Below are positions 1-7,262 of a stretch of 13,228 nt of DNA, one piece after another (within the stretch, counting starts at the first letter, position 1; the number at the start of each line of letters is the position of its first letter). The notes beneath the pieces were generated by a model. It saw only the letters and a list, made by a program, of their open reading frames with translations, did no database searches and was not told the DNA's origin. A program made the translations under genes and the position numbers. Source of the stretch: Methanosarcinales archaeon (GTDB taxonomy: Archaea; Halobacteriota; Syntropharchaeia; Alkanophagales; Methanospirareceae); the NCBI GenBank assembly GCA_025464645.1, contig JAODGF010000022.1, positions 6,065 through 19,292 on the forward strand. The letters are read 5' to 3'.

Positions 1-222
1 TATCTCTCGTATTTGTTGATGAAGGCACTTGAACACATGCTCAAAAAAGGCGGATTGAAGCTAAGCGCCGAGCACGCACTGAAACAACTCAGCAAGGTGA
101 AGTATGTTGTAGTCACTAATCCCGAGGGGGATATCACAGCATCGAAATTGTCCATTCCATCACGTGAGCAAAGGGAAATTATGGATGTGCTGGGGATTGA
201 GTATATAAAGTCTGAAACTTAG
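1..222 (+). CDS. IS4/IS1634-type transposase, C-terminal fragment (5' end outside window)
   Basis: The reading frame is open from the first base of the window and runs to a TAA at 220-222. It therefore probably continues upstream of the window, rather than starting at the TTG (13) or ATG (19). The visible residues begin YLSYLLMKALEHML, continue with a short helix around ALKQLSKVKYVVV, and end with a segment like LSIPSREQREIMDVLGI. This fits the C-terminal tail of IS1634-group (IS4-like DDE) transposases, where a hydrophobic helix is followed by a 'leucine-strand-EQ-ILxxLGI' ending. That family assignment is from memory of family patterns. The DDE catalytic residues lie upstream and cannot be checked, so whether the element is intact is unknown. 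No terminal inverted repeat could be recognised in the bases that follow. Confidence 0.55.
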   Translation, partial: YLSYLLMKALEHMLKKGGLKLSAEHALKQLSKVKYVVVTNPEGDITASKLSIPSREQREIMDVLGIEYIKSET

Positions 223-286
223 GTTCTTCGTATTCTTTTACTTGACAAGTTGATAATTTAGTTAAAAAGGAAAGGCATTGAGCCGT

Positions 287-411
287 ATGAACGCTAATAA
301 TCCTTCTGAGATTGATAATGTCTATAATAAATCGTCAGAACCGTTGAGGGCAGCGAAGCAAAGTTTGCTGACAACGTGGTGCGGAAGTATTATGGCGGGG
401 TGATTGGGTGA
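287..411 (+). pseudogene. possible frameshifted small ORF of unknown function
   Basis: An ATG at 287 opens a 38-codon frame that ends at TGA 401-403. It contains the segment EIDNVYNKSSEPLRAAK. From 358 a second frame continues plausibly as AKFADNVVRKYYGGVIG and stops at TGA 409-411. Joining the two frames near 356-360 gives a more protein-like sequence than either alone, which suggests one ancestral small gene broken by a frameshift. I do not recognise the family. The position just ahead of damaged toxin-antitoxin genes makes another accessory relic plausible. The call is weak because the pieces are short and could be chance. Confidence 0.2.
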
Positions 412-428
412 GATGAGATAAAACAAGC

Positions 429-436
429 TTTAAATA
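429..436 (+). promoter_or_regulatory. archaeal TATA box ahead of the vapB remnant
   Basis: The octamer TTTAAATA is preceded by a purine-rich stretch that could serve as a BRE. It lies about 25 bases ahead of the ATG at 459, so the transcript would start at or next to the start codon (leaderless). This suggests the antitoxin gene was once expressed from here. It is a visual match only. Confidence 0.4.
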
Positions 437-458
437 CAATTAAATGTAAGCTTTTATC

Positions 459-524
459 ATGGCACACAAGAGTATAACACTATCTGAAACTACCTATAAA
501 GTTTTGGAGAAGTTAAATACGTAG
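459..524 (+). pseudogene. vapB: VapB-type antitoxin, N-terminal remnant
   Basis: The ATG at 459 encodes only 21 residues, MAHKSITLSETTYKVLEKLNT, before a TAG at 522-524. The pattern 'KSITLSETTYKVLEKL' is the typical start (beta strand plus helix) of small archaeal VapB-like antitoxins, which are normally about 65-85 residues. The DNA-binding N-terminus is therefore present and the toxin-neutralising C-terminus is missing. The neighbouring toxin fragment begins at 521 in another frame, overlapping this stop. A deletion seems to have removed the antitoxin's C-terminal part and the toxin's N-terminal part together. The family call rests on a short N-terminal motif and on the toxin remnant next door. 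Confidence 0.5.
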
Positions 525-703
525 AATCAACAGATTTCCCTGAAGAACTCGCGGATAAGATTGAAGAGGTTTACAAGGAGAGAGGTAAAATTTTGATGGT
601 CATTTTTGTAGCAAGCATAACTCTGGCAAGCAATGAAAAATTAATTACGAGGAATATCACGCATTTTAACAGAATAGAAGGGTTAGAACTAGAGAGTTGG
701 TAA
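521..703 (+). pseudogene. vapC: VapC-type PIN-domain toxin, C-terminal remnant
   Basis: This frame is open from 521 to TAA 701-703 and gives about 60 residues. The C-terminal part reads FVASITLASNEKLITRN, then THFNRIEGLELESW. That matches the end of PIN-domain RNases: the 'D-x-LIA-x-A-L-A' helix, the conserved 'L-TRN-HF' motif and the 'I-GL-E-W' ending. The usual acidic residue ahead of the 'IA' helix (D in DxLIAA) is not evident; M-V-I-F stands there. The N-terminal half with the first catalytic aspartate is absent. The only starts in frame are a TTG at 593 and an ATG at 596, which would give a product too short to be a nuclease. It is almost certainly inactive. Confidence 0.6.
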
Positions 704-726
704 GATTTTTCAAAATACTAAGTTAT

Positions 727-1080
727 TCACACACCCTTTATCAACCCATTATCCATAAAACTCACATAATCTTCTTTATTTTTCCCTATCACAATATGGT
801 CTAAGACTTTTATGCCCATTAAACTGCAAGCTTCAACCACTCGCCTTGTAATCTCTATATCCTCATTAGAAAGTTCCGCCTCGCCGGAAGGGTGATTACG
901 CGCCATAATAATAGCAGATGCCACCTTCTTCGTCGCCTCTTTTATTATCTCCTTCACATCCACCACACTCGCCGATACACTCCCTTTGCTCAGCTCTATA
1001 TTATCAATCACCTTATTCCTGCCATCTAACAGAATTATATTGAAGAACTCCTTCTCTTTATCACGAAGATAAGGAGCATA
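727..1080 (-). pseudogene. radC: RadC-family JAMM/MPN domain remnant, truncated at N-terminus
   Basis: Reading on the minus strand from 1080, directly behind the recQ stop, the frame gives APYLRDKEKEFFNIILLDG, then GSVSASVVDVKEIIKEA, then IMARNHPSG, then LSNEDIEITRRVVEAC and GIKVLDHIVIG. This is the complete MPN core of RadC/YeeS-like proteins. The helix-hairpin-helix N-terminal half is missing. There is no usual start codon until GTG at 1011, which would begin inside the fold and lose the glutamate of the 'KEFF' strand. The metal-binding motif is damaged: the family's HxHPSG reads RNHPSG here. The Arg codon is CGT (898-900, minus strand), one base away from CAT. The later Ser and Asp of the motif are kept. 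RadC's cellular function is not firmly established in any organism. A decayed gene is most likely; short translation from GTG 1011 (94 aa) is the alternative. Confidence 0.65.
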
Positions 1081-3450
1081 TTATCTTCCATTCACTATCC
1101 GCAATATCTCCTCACCATAATCCTCAATCTTCCTTCTACCAACACCTTTAATCCCTTCCAGCTCCTCCTTTGTCCTCGGTAACCGATTCGCTATACCAGT
1201 TAACGTGCTATCGTGAAAAACGCAATAGGGAGGAATATTTTTCTCTGAGGCAATCTCCCTGCGCCATTTCTTCAAATCGGCAAGCACTTTTAAGCTCTTT
1301 CCTTCGCTTATTACAACTTCTTCTTTTGCTTTTATGGGCAGCCGTAATTTTATATGCTCTTTCTCTTTCTCTCTCAATGCCCGCTCAGCCATAGCAGTGA
1401 GATACAATACAGGTCGAGGAAAACGTGAATCTCCCTGCCTTTTCTCCAAATACCCCTTCTCTATTAACTGGTCTGCTATATATTTTACTTCATCCGCGGT
1501 GTAATCTTTTAAAGCGCCATAGTACCTTGATTCTTGTAGATTTTGATTTATTATCCGTTTTGATTTCGACCCAATCAATACATCAGCTATGAATGTCCTG
1601 CCAGCATGAAAATCGAGATTTTTTACCAGCCCAAGAATATCGAATGCAATTCGGGTACTTTCCGCCTTCTCTGTTTCATCAGTGGCTGGCAGCGTGCCCA
1701 AATCAGTTACGCCGTCAGCCATGAATTCCAAACCATTTGCTCCAGTATCCTCTCCTATGCCTCGTAATAACGGATTGCAAACGCTACACGCATTGCACGT
1801 CCCTTCATAATCCTCACCAAAATAATTCAAAATGAACTTCCTCTTGCACTCTCCGCTCTCCACATATTCGACTACCTTATCAATCTTTTTCATGCTGCTC
1901 TCTTCCAGTCGAAAAAAAATCTCAAGCAGCTCAATCGTGTCAACATCTTTTATACCTGGATTGACTTTGACAGGCGTGCAGAAATCCCTTTCTTCAAGTT
2001 CTATTACTCCTGCAATTTTCAACTCACGTAATACATTGTTTATCCTCGGAACTGAGATCTGAACAGACCTGCTCAGCACCTCTAAATCCATCCATCTATT
2101 TGAATTCTCCCTAAAATACTCATTCCTGATTAGCTTCTCTGCTTCTTGCGGGTATTTCAACGATTTTACATCTCCACTCAGCATCTTCACCGATGCACGC
2201 CTGAAAATCCTGAAATACGTTTTTATTGCTCCCATCCGCTCAAGATGGTGCAGAACTACTTTAATAGGAACTTCATCCAGCTTCAAATCGTTTGATATCC
2301 TCTTCACATTCACGTAAATTAATTTCCCCTCTGCTCGTCTCAACAGATCGAGCATCGCTTTTATTTGCTTCCGCGATGGTGTAGTATACTGAACCAGTTT
2401 CCGCAGCTTGATTTCGTCCATTACAGAATAAAGCAAGAAGCAATACGCAGGCTTTCCATCCCTTCCCGCACGACCTACCTCCTGATAATAGTTTTCAATA
2501 GATTTTGGCAGCTCGTAATGGATTATTCCCCTTATGTCCTCTTTGTCAATGCCCATCCCAAAGGCATTTGTAGCTACCACGATCCTCGTTCCCCCGCTTA
2601 TAAAATCATTTTGTATCCTTCTCCTTTCTCCACTATCTCTTATTTGACCGTGATAATACGATGCGCTCAACCCTTCCGCGGCTAAATATTTAGCCAGCTC
2701 CTCTGCGGTTCTTGTGAAATTGACATAAACGATGACAGAGCCTTTAAGCTTTTCCAAAAGTCCTTTCAAGATTTTTTCCTTTCCATGATTGCTTTTCAAA
2801 CGGATTACAGAAAGTAACAGGTTCTTACGGTCAAAGCTGGCTTTGAACACGTCACATTTTATGTCCAATTGTTTCTGCACATCCACTTCGACTGTTTTTG
2901 TGGCTGTGGCTGTTAATCCAAGCACAGGTGGGCTGTTCAATGCCCTTATCATCCTTCGCAGTCGTAAATAGTCAGGTCTAAAGTTATGACCCCAGATGGA
3001 AATGCAATGCACCTCGTCAATCGCTATTAAACTGATATTACACGACTTTAATATACTCATTAATTTGTTATCTACGAATGTTTCAGGGGCGACATACAAC
3101 ATCTTCAATTTCGATGCTTTTAATAGCTCGTAGATGCGCTCTTTTGCGCTCTGGTCGAGCATGGAATTGATATACGCCACGTCAAGAACTCCTCTCTTCT
3201 TCAACCCATCCACCTGGTCTTTCATCAATGCGATTAACGGGCTTACTACTACTGTCAGACCATCAAATATCAATGCGGGTATTTGAAAGCATAGTGATTT
3301 CCCGGCACCCGTGGGTAGAATAGCAAGCGTGTTCCTCCTGGCTAAGACATTGTCAATTATCTCTTCCTGTTGTGTACGAAAAGAGCGGTGATTGAAGACG
3401 GTGTTTAAAATCGTTAGAGGCTCTTCTGAGTTTGCTGAGTTTGTGCTCAC
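1081..3450 (-). CDS. recQ: ATP-dependent DNA helicase RecQ (long form with RQC and HRDC domains)
   Basis: This is a 3'-5' superfamily 2 DNA helicase that works in recombination and replication-fork repair. Helicase motifs are all visible: Gln near residue 27 (RTQQEE), Walker A PTGAGKS at 46-52, VVVSPLIALMKDQV at 67-80, DEVH at 145-148 (DEAH in most RecQs), GLTATAT at 178-184, VVATNAFGMGIDK at 291-303 and QEVGRAGRDG at 323-332. A zinc site follows at C535, C552, C555 and C558. Then come an RQC winged helix (about 598-690) and a C-terminal HRDC domain (about 718-787). At 789 residues it is longer than the roughly 610 of E. coli RecQ. About 150 extra residues lie between motif VI and the zinc site. 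The start is GTG at 3450, with GAGGT seven bases ahead. It sits 10 bases after the thioesterase stop, so the two are probably co-transcribed. Confidence 0.93.
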   Translation of the reverse strand: MSTNSANSEEPLTILNTVFNHRSFRTQQEEIIDNVLARRNTLAILPTGAGKSLCFQIPALIFDGLTVVVSPLIALMKDQVDGLKKRGVLDVAYINSMLDQSAKERIYELLKASKLKMLYVAPETFVDNKLMSILKSCNISLIAIDEVHCISIWGHNFRPDYLRLRRMIRALNSPPVLGLTATATKTVEVDVQKQLDIKCDVFKASFDRKNLLLSVIRLKSNHGKEKILKGLLEKLKGSVIVYVNFTRTAEELAKYLAAEGLSASYYHGQIRDSGERRRIQNDFISGGTRIVVATNAFGMGIDKEDIRGIIHYELPKSIENYYQEVGRAGRDGKPAYCFLLYSVMDEIKLRKLVQYTTPSRKQIKAMLDLLRRAEGKLIYVNVKRISNDLKLDEVPIKVVLHHLERMGAIKTYFRIFRRASVKMLSGDVKSLKYPQEAEKLIRNEYFRENSNRWMDLEVLSRSVQISVPRINNVLRELKIAGVIELEERDFCTPVKVNPGIKDVDTIELLEIFFRLEESSMKKIDKVVEYVESGECKRKFILNYFGEDYEGTCNACSVCNPLLRGIGEDTGANGLEFMADGVTDLGTLPATDETEKAESTRIAFDILGLVKNLDFHAGRTFIADVLIGSKSKRIINQNLQESRYYGALKDYTADEVKYIADQLIEKGYLEKRQGDSRFPRPVLYLTAMAERALREKEKEHIKLRLPIKAKEEVVISEGKSLKVLADLKKWRREIASEKNIPPYCVFHDSTLTGIANRLPRTKEELEGIKGVGRRKIEDYGEEILRIVNGR

Positions 3451-3460
3451 TTTTGTTACC

Positions 3461-3898
3461 TCATCGCGCTAAATCCAGGAAAGGTAATTCATCCTTTTTT
3501 CTGTAAACCAGAGCTTGACAAATGGCAATCAGGTTGCCACTATCATTTTCGACTTTGATTGTGTATGTTCCAATTCTGCCGGACCTGCTCACCTCTTTCG
3601 CTTCCGCGTATAAGACATCCCCCGCCGAAGCGGGTTTTATATAGGTAATATTCATACTGAGCGCAACCGCCGTGGTTCCATGTGAGTTTGCTGCGGTTTC
3701 AAATGCTTCATCAATCAGAGAAAATATCGCTCCACCATGCGCCATACCAAAAATATTCTCCATATCCTCCTTAAATGCCATTTTAACTTTTGAGTACCCT
3801 TCATCCAATTCTATCAGTTCCATCCCCATCTTCTTTGCATAGGGCTCCGCTCTCACCTGCTTAATTATAGCATCGAAAATTTTGTCTTTACTCTCCAT
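3461..3898 (-). CDS. PaaI-family hotdog-fold acyl-CoA thioesterase
   Basis: The 145-residue protein is the usual size for a single hotdog domain. It carries the PaaI/YdiI-type signature HGGAIFSLIDEAFETAAN at about 54-71, with His54-Gly-Gly and the acidic residues Asp63 and Glu64 in the active-site helix. The central strand ALSMNITYIKPA (79-90) and the GDVLYAEA strand also fit the family. Such enzymes hydrolyse acyl- or aryl-CoA thioesters in the cytoplasm; the substrate cannot be told from sequence. The ATG at 3898 has a strong GGAGG about seven bases ahead, and a TATA-like box lies upstream at 3936-3949. It is the first gene of an operon with recQ. There is no obvious functional link between the two. 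Confidence 0.85.
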   Translation of the reverse strand: MESKDKIFDAIIKQVRAEPYAKKMGMELIELDEGYSKVKMAFKEDMENIFGMAHGGAIFSLIDEAFETAANSHGTTAVALSMNITYIKPASAGDVLYAEAKEVSRSGRIGTYTIKVENDSGNLIAICQALVYRKKDELPFLDLAR

Positions 3899-3935
3899 TT
3901 TTATCCTCCCTTATAACTTAGGTTAGTAATATGTC

Positions 3936-3949
3936 TATATACATAAATA
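3936..3949 (-). promoter_or_regulatory. TATA box for the thioesterase-recQ operon
   Basis: Read on the minus strand the element is TATTTATGTATATA, about 45 bases ahead of the ATG at 3898. Initiation about 25 bases downstream would leave a leader of roughly 20 bases that includes the GGAGG site. The geometry fits an archaeal promoter with a short leader. It is a visual match only. Confidence 0.45.
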
Positions 3950-3986
3950 ATAAGTAACTTGACTTTACCGTGAAAAAATAGAAAAG

Positions 3987-3994
3987 TTTAAATA
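3987..3994 (+). promoter_or_regulatory. TATA box for the livKHM unit
   Basis: TTTAAATA preceded by GAAAAG (a possible purine-rich BRE) lies about 53 bases ahead of the livK ATG. Transcription would start near 4015-4020, leaving a leader of about 25-30 bases that carries the GAGGTG ribosome site at 4032-4037. It faces away from the thioesterase promoter, so the two promoters share one divergent intergenic region (3899-4043). No operator palindrome was recognised there. Confidence 0.5.
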
Positions 3995-4043
3995 ACCCTT
4001 CAAATCTTAACTGTGACCATAAAAAATAAGTGAGGTGTTTGAT

Positions 4044-5351
4044 ATGAACAAGAAGAACGGGATTTTATTTGCTGTGTTTGTGGTTTCAGTGTTGATTGCA
4101 GGTTGTGTGCAGCCACCAGAAGAAGAAGTAAAAGAGATAAAGATAGGGATTGTCGCTCCTCTGACTGGAGGGGCGAGTACAACGGGGACTGATATGTGGC
4201 AGTCTGCGCTATTGGCGGCAGAGGAGATAAATGCCAGGGGCGGAGTTGATGTCGGCGGCGTTGATATGCAGATTACACTCGTTAAGGGCGACACGGAAAC
4301 GAGCAGAGAAGGCGGTGTGAAGGCAGTAACAAAGCTCATTACGGAGGATAAGGTTGACTTATTGATCGGTGGTTTTTCGAGCGGCATAACGTATGCTGAC
4401 CAGGTTGTTGCATCAGAACACAAAGTGCCTTTTATTATAACCGGAGCATCCTCTCCGATAATAACGAGAAGGACCGATATAGACACTTCCTATTTCTTCC
4501 ATCACTGTCCTACAACAGACGACTATCCCGAAGCGACTCTGCTTTTTGTCAACGATGTAGTAAAGCCCAGAATATATGAGCGATTCAATTTTTCAGCGGA
4601 CAGACCACTCAGATTAGCGGTTCTATACCAGGACAGCAAGTATGGCGAGGGCGTTTTTGATGGCATTAAAAAGGCGATAGAGAAACACAGCCTCAACATT
4701 GACATCGTTTCGGCGGAGAAATTTAAGATGAGTGAGACGGACTTCAGAACCGCGCTAACGGTAATAAAGGACTCTAAACCGGATGTTGTATATCCCGCGG
4801 CGTTCCTTAACGAGCAGACGCTCATAGTGGCTCAGGGAAGGAAGGACGTTGGTCTGGATACTATCTATCTCTCAGTCGAGTGCAATGACGACCCCGACTA
4901 TTATACCGGGGTGGGGAGATGGGGAGAATACTCAATACAGGAGAGCAGATTTAGTCCTTATGCCATTCCATCAGGACCAATCCACGATGTAGTCGCAAAA
5001 TTCAAGGCGGACTTTGAGAACAGGTGGGGTACATCCCCAAGTATGATGGGGGCATCAACATACGAGGGTGTTTATGTCGCGGCTGAAGCGATTAAAAACG
5101 CTGGTACCCTGGACAAGGAAGAGGTAAGGGCTTCTTTGGCTGCGCTCGAGATGCCACAGGTTATAGAGGTGATGCAGAACGGTGTGATAACCTTTTCAAA
5201 AGATTATCGAGAGAGTAAATTCGAGCTTTACATGGAGCAGTTGATCTGGGATGAAACAGCCGGCGAGACGAGACCGAAGATAGTGTGGCCAGATAACATA
5301 AAGGAAACAGATTTTGTACTGCCGGATTGGTACGAGCCCGGGAGTCCATAA
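4044..5351 (+). CDS. livK: branched-chain amino acid type ABC transporter, substrate-binding lipoprotein
   Basis: This extracytoplasmic receptor of a HAAT/Liv-type importer delivers ligand to LivHM. The N-terminus is a lipoprotein signal: MNKKNG, a hydrophobic stretch, then LIAGC with Cys21 as the likely lipid-anchored residue, followed by a short acidic linker. The mature part opens with IKIGIVAPLTGGAS, typical of the type I periplasmic-binding fold (Peripla_BP_6), and continues with LLIGGFSSG and later STYEGVYVAAEAI. At 435 residues it is slightly longer than the roughly 370 of E. coli LivK. The ATG at 4044 is preferred over GTG at 4035 because GAGGTG at 4032-4037 is correctly spaced for it and overlaps the GTG. 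The ligand cannot be told; archaeal and bacterial members bind amino acids, amides, urea or other small acids. Confidence 0.9.
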   Translation: MNKKNGILFAVFVVSVLIAGCVQPPEEEVKEIKIGIVAPLTGGASTTGTDMWQSALLAAEEINARGGVDVGGVDMQITLVKGDTETSREGGVKAVTKLITEDKVDLLIGGFSSGITYADQVVASEHKVPFIITGASSPIITRRTDIDTSYFFHHCPTTDDYPEATLLFVNDVVKPRIYERFNFSADRPLRLAVLYQDSKYGEGVFDGIKKAIEKHSLNIDIVSAEKFKMSETDFRTALTVIKDSKPDVVYPAAFLNEQTLIVAQGRKDVGLDTIYLSVECNDDPDYYTGVGRWGEYSIQESRFSPYAIPSGPIHDVVAKFKADFENRWGTSPSMMGASTYEGVYVAAEAIKNAGTLDKEEVRASLAALEMPQVIEVMQNGVITFSKDYRESKFELYMEQLIWDETAGETRPKIVWPDNIKETDFVLPDWYEPGSP

Positions 5352-5370
5352 TTTTTTCTTTTTATTTTTT
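5352..5370 (+). terminator. T-rich tract between livK and livH, possible partial terminator
   Basis: Immediately after the livK stop there are 17 T residues in 19 bases, with no clear hairpin. Oligo-T tracts alone can terminate archaeal RNA polymerase. Partial termination here would make the binding protein transcript more abundant than the permease transcript. livH follows at 5388 with no visible ribosome site in the gap. Confidence 0.35.
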
Positions 5371-5387
5371 ATTCTCTATTCAAAACT

Positions 5388-6299
5388 ATGGATCTTAGTG
5401 TTTTAATACAGATCTTAGTATGGGGTCTTTATGCAGGCTGCATTTATATTCTCTTAGCGATAGGGCTGAACCTGATTTTCGGTGTTATGAAGGTCGTGAA
5501 CTTCGCTCATGGTGAGTTATTAATGCTTGGTGCTTATGCCGCCTTCTGGATTTATACCCTTTTAGGGATCAACCCCTATCTTATTATTGCTTTAGCTATG
5601 GTTATTCTGGGCATTATCGGGGTTTTTATTGAAAGGCTTTGCTTCCGCCCGATAATGGGTACAGGGAAGTTAAACGAGATATTTCTCAGTCTTGGATTGA
5701 TTTATCTATTTCAGAATTTAGCGGCTTTGTTATGGACTACGGACTCAAGGTCCATTCATAGCCCTTACAGCGATGTTTCCGTTTCCATAGGCTCTATCCA
5801 GTTGCCAATGGATTATATCATTATTATCGCATTTACAGTTGTATTTCTGATTGCCTTTCAACTCTTCATGAAGAGAACCACCCTCGGGAGGGCGATGCGT
5901 GCCACAAGCCAGAACCGCGAGGCTGCTGTTTTAATGGGAATTCACGTGGAGCGGATGGACATGCTCAGTTTTGCAATGGGCTCTGCGCTTGCCGCGGCGG
6001 CTGGGAGCTTATGGGTGATAAGTGGTCAGATAGCGAACCCGTATATGGGCTCAATCCCGGCAATAAAAGCTTTTGCTGTTATAATCATCGGCGGGCTCGG
6101 CAGCATACCAGGGGCTATTGTAGCAGGTCTCACTCTGGGTATAGCGGAAAACATTGTGCCTTTATTCATGCAATCCTTTGTAGGCTTATTTGGCGTTTCA
6201 ATGTCGTTCACAGCATGGAAGGATACGATAGCCTTCTTTATCTTAATTATAGTTCTTGTAATAAGACCGACAGGCATATTCGGCGAGAAGGGGGAGTAG
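5388..6299 (+). CDS. livH: branched-chain amino acid type ABC transporter, permease LivH
   Basis: This is one of the two membrane subunits of the importer. The 303-residue protein is almost entirely hydrophobic, with about eight membrane segments. The family hallmark GLNLIFGVMKVVNFAHGELLMLGAY spans about 26-50. Other LivH motifs follow: TLGRAMRATSQNREAAVLMGI, which is the cytoplasmic loop that contacts the ATPases, and AFAVIIIGGLGSIPGAIVAG near the C-terminus. Length is typical. The ATG at 5388 lies 36 bases after livK; no Shine-Dalgarno site is visible in the T-rich gap. Confidence 0.92.
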   Translation: MDLSVLIQILVWGLYAGCIYILLAIGLNLIFGVMKVVNFAHGELLMLGAYAAFWIYTLLGINPYLIIALAMVILGIIGVFIERLCFRPIMGTGKLNEIFLSLGLIYLFQNLAALLWTTDSRSIHSPYSDVSVSIGSIQLPMDYIIIIAFTVVFLIAFQLFMKRTTLGRAMRATSQNREAAVLMGIHVERMDMLSFAMGSALAAAAGSLWVISGQIANPYMGSIPAIKAFAVIIIGGLGSIPGAIVAGLTLGIAENIVPLFMQSFVGLFGVSMSFTAWKDTIAFFILIIVLVIRPTGIFGEKGE

Positions 6300-6304
6300 T
6301 CAGG

Positions 6305-7258
6305 ATGAAATTAGATAGGATAAACGTAACCATAAACATGAAAACCGGGATTGGAATTATTTCGCTGATTCTTGCATTTCTGATACCCCTAATTTTTGGG
6401 ATCAATCAGTATTTGCTGACGGTTTTGATTATAACGCTTGTGTTTATCATATACTCATCAGCATGGAATCTGCTCGCTCTTTCTGGTCAGGCGTCGCTGG
6501 GGCATGCAGCTTTTTTCGGTATCGGTGGTTATGTGTCTGCGATAATAGCAAGTAGTCTTGGTCTTCCTCCGATTGCGGCAATACTTGTCGGAGGTTTATT
6601 TGCTGCGTTTATAGGTGTTCTGATAGGTCTTACCTGTATTCGGATGCGGGAGTGGTTCCTTGCTATGGTAACCTTCGGATTTGCGATTATAGCTCATACG
6701 ATAACCACGGAGCTTTCGTGGCTTACCGGAGGCTGGGATGGTCTCCCCGCGAAGAGACTGATTCCTATAACAATAACAAATTATATCATGTACGAGTATT
6801 ATATCATGCTGCTTATCGCAGTTGCAGTGATCGTTATAATCTACCTGATAACGAAGTCGAGGATGGGGCTCGCCCTGGAAGCAATAAGGGAGAACGAGCT
6901 GGAAGCAAAGGTGATGGGTATTGGGGTTACAAAGTATAAGTTAATGGCGTTTGCTATAAGCGCATTCTTCACCGGAATTGCCGGAGCATTAGAAGTACAT
7001 CATTTTGGGTATATAACCCCCGAGATCTATGGCATGGACATATCGTTCTGGCCGATAATATACTCTATAAGTGGCGGGCTCTTCACCATTGGCGGTCCAA
7101 TACTTGGTACAATTGTAATTACATTTATCTGGGAGGTTCTGCGAACTTTCGGTTTGATGTATGAAAGACTTATATTGATTGGCGTTATCCTCGTCCTTAT
7201 TGTGATATTCCTGCCGAAGGGGCTTGTGTCTATCCCTGAGAAGATAAAATCAAGATGA
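6305..7258 (+). CDS. livM: branched-chain amino acid type ABC transporter, permease LivM
   Basis: This is the second membrane subunit, pairing with LivH. The 317-residue protein has a long N-terminal hydrophobic region, the family signature SGQASLGHAAFFGIGGYVSA at about 60-79, and the ATPase-contact loop ALEAIRENELEAKVMGI. It ends with a membrane segment followed by FLPKGLVSIPEK. The ATG at 6305 is chosen because the protein aligns from here and the purine-rich GGGGGAG (6290-6296) at the end of livH can act as the ribosome site. An open frame further upstream is only a shadow of livH. The gap to livH is five bases, so translation is probably coupled. The stop lies four bases from the convergent livF stop. 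Confidence 0.91.
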   Translation: MKLDRINVTINMKTGIGIISLILAFLIPLIFGINQYLLTVLIITLVFIIYSSAWNLLALSGQASLGHAAFFGIGGYVSAIIASSLGLPPIAAILVGGLFAAFIGVLIGLTCIRMREWFLAMVTFGFAIIAHTITTELSWLTGGWDGLPAKRLIPITITNYIMYEYYIMLLIAVAVIVIIYLITKSRMGLALEAIRENELEAKVMGIGVTKYKLMAFAISAFFTGIAGALEVHHFGYITPEIYGMDISFWPIIYSISGGLFTIGGPILGTIVITFIWEVLRTFGLMYERLILIGVILVLIVIFLPKGLVSIPEKIKSR

Positions 7259-7262
7259 CATA

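Noticed and set aside
1170..2971. Plus-strand open frames opposite recQ
   Set aside because: They are antisense to a complete helicase with all motifs, and none has a recognisable domain.
4007..4486. A 159-codon open frame on the minus strand opposite livK
   Set aside because: It lies wholly against a clear lipoprotein gene, and its product is a low-complexity Ser/Thr/Pro-rich sequence with no family pattern.
5352..5387. An independent livH promoter in the gap after livK
   Set aside because: The tract is T-rich without a TATA/BRE arrangement at the right distance. A terminator-like role fits better.
6011..6304. A long 5' extension of livM reaching back into livH
   Set aside because: The residues before the ATG at 6305 are livH read in another frame. 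Homology and the ribosome site both support 6305.
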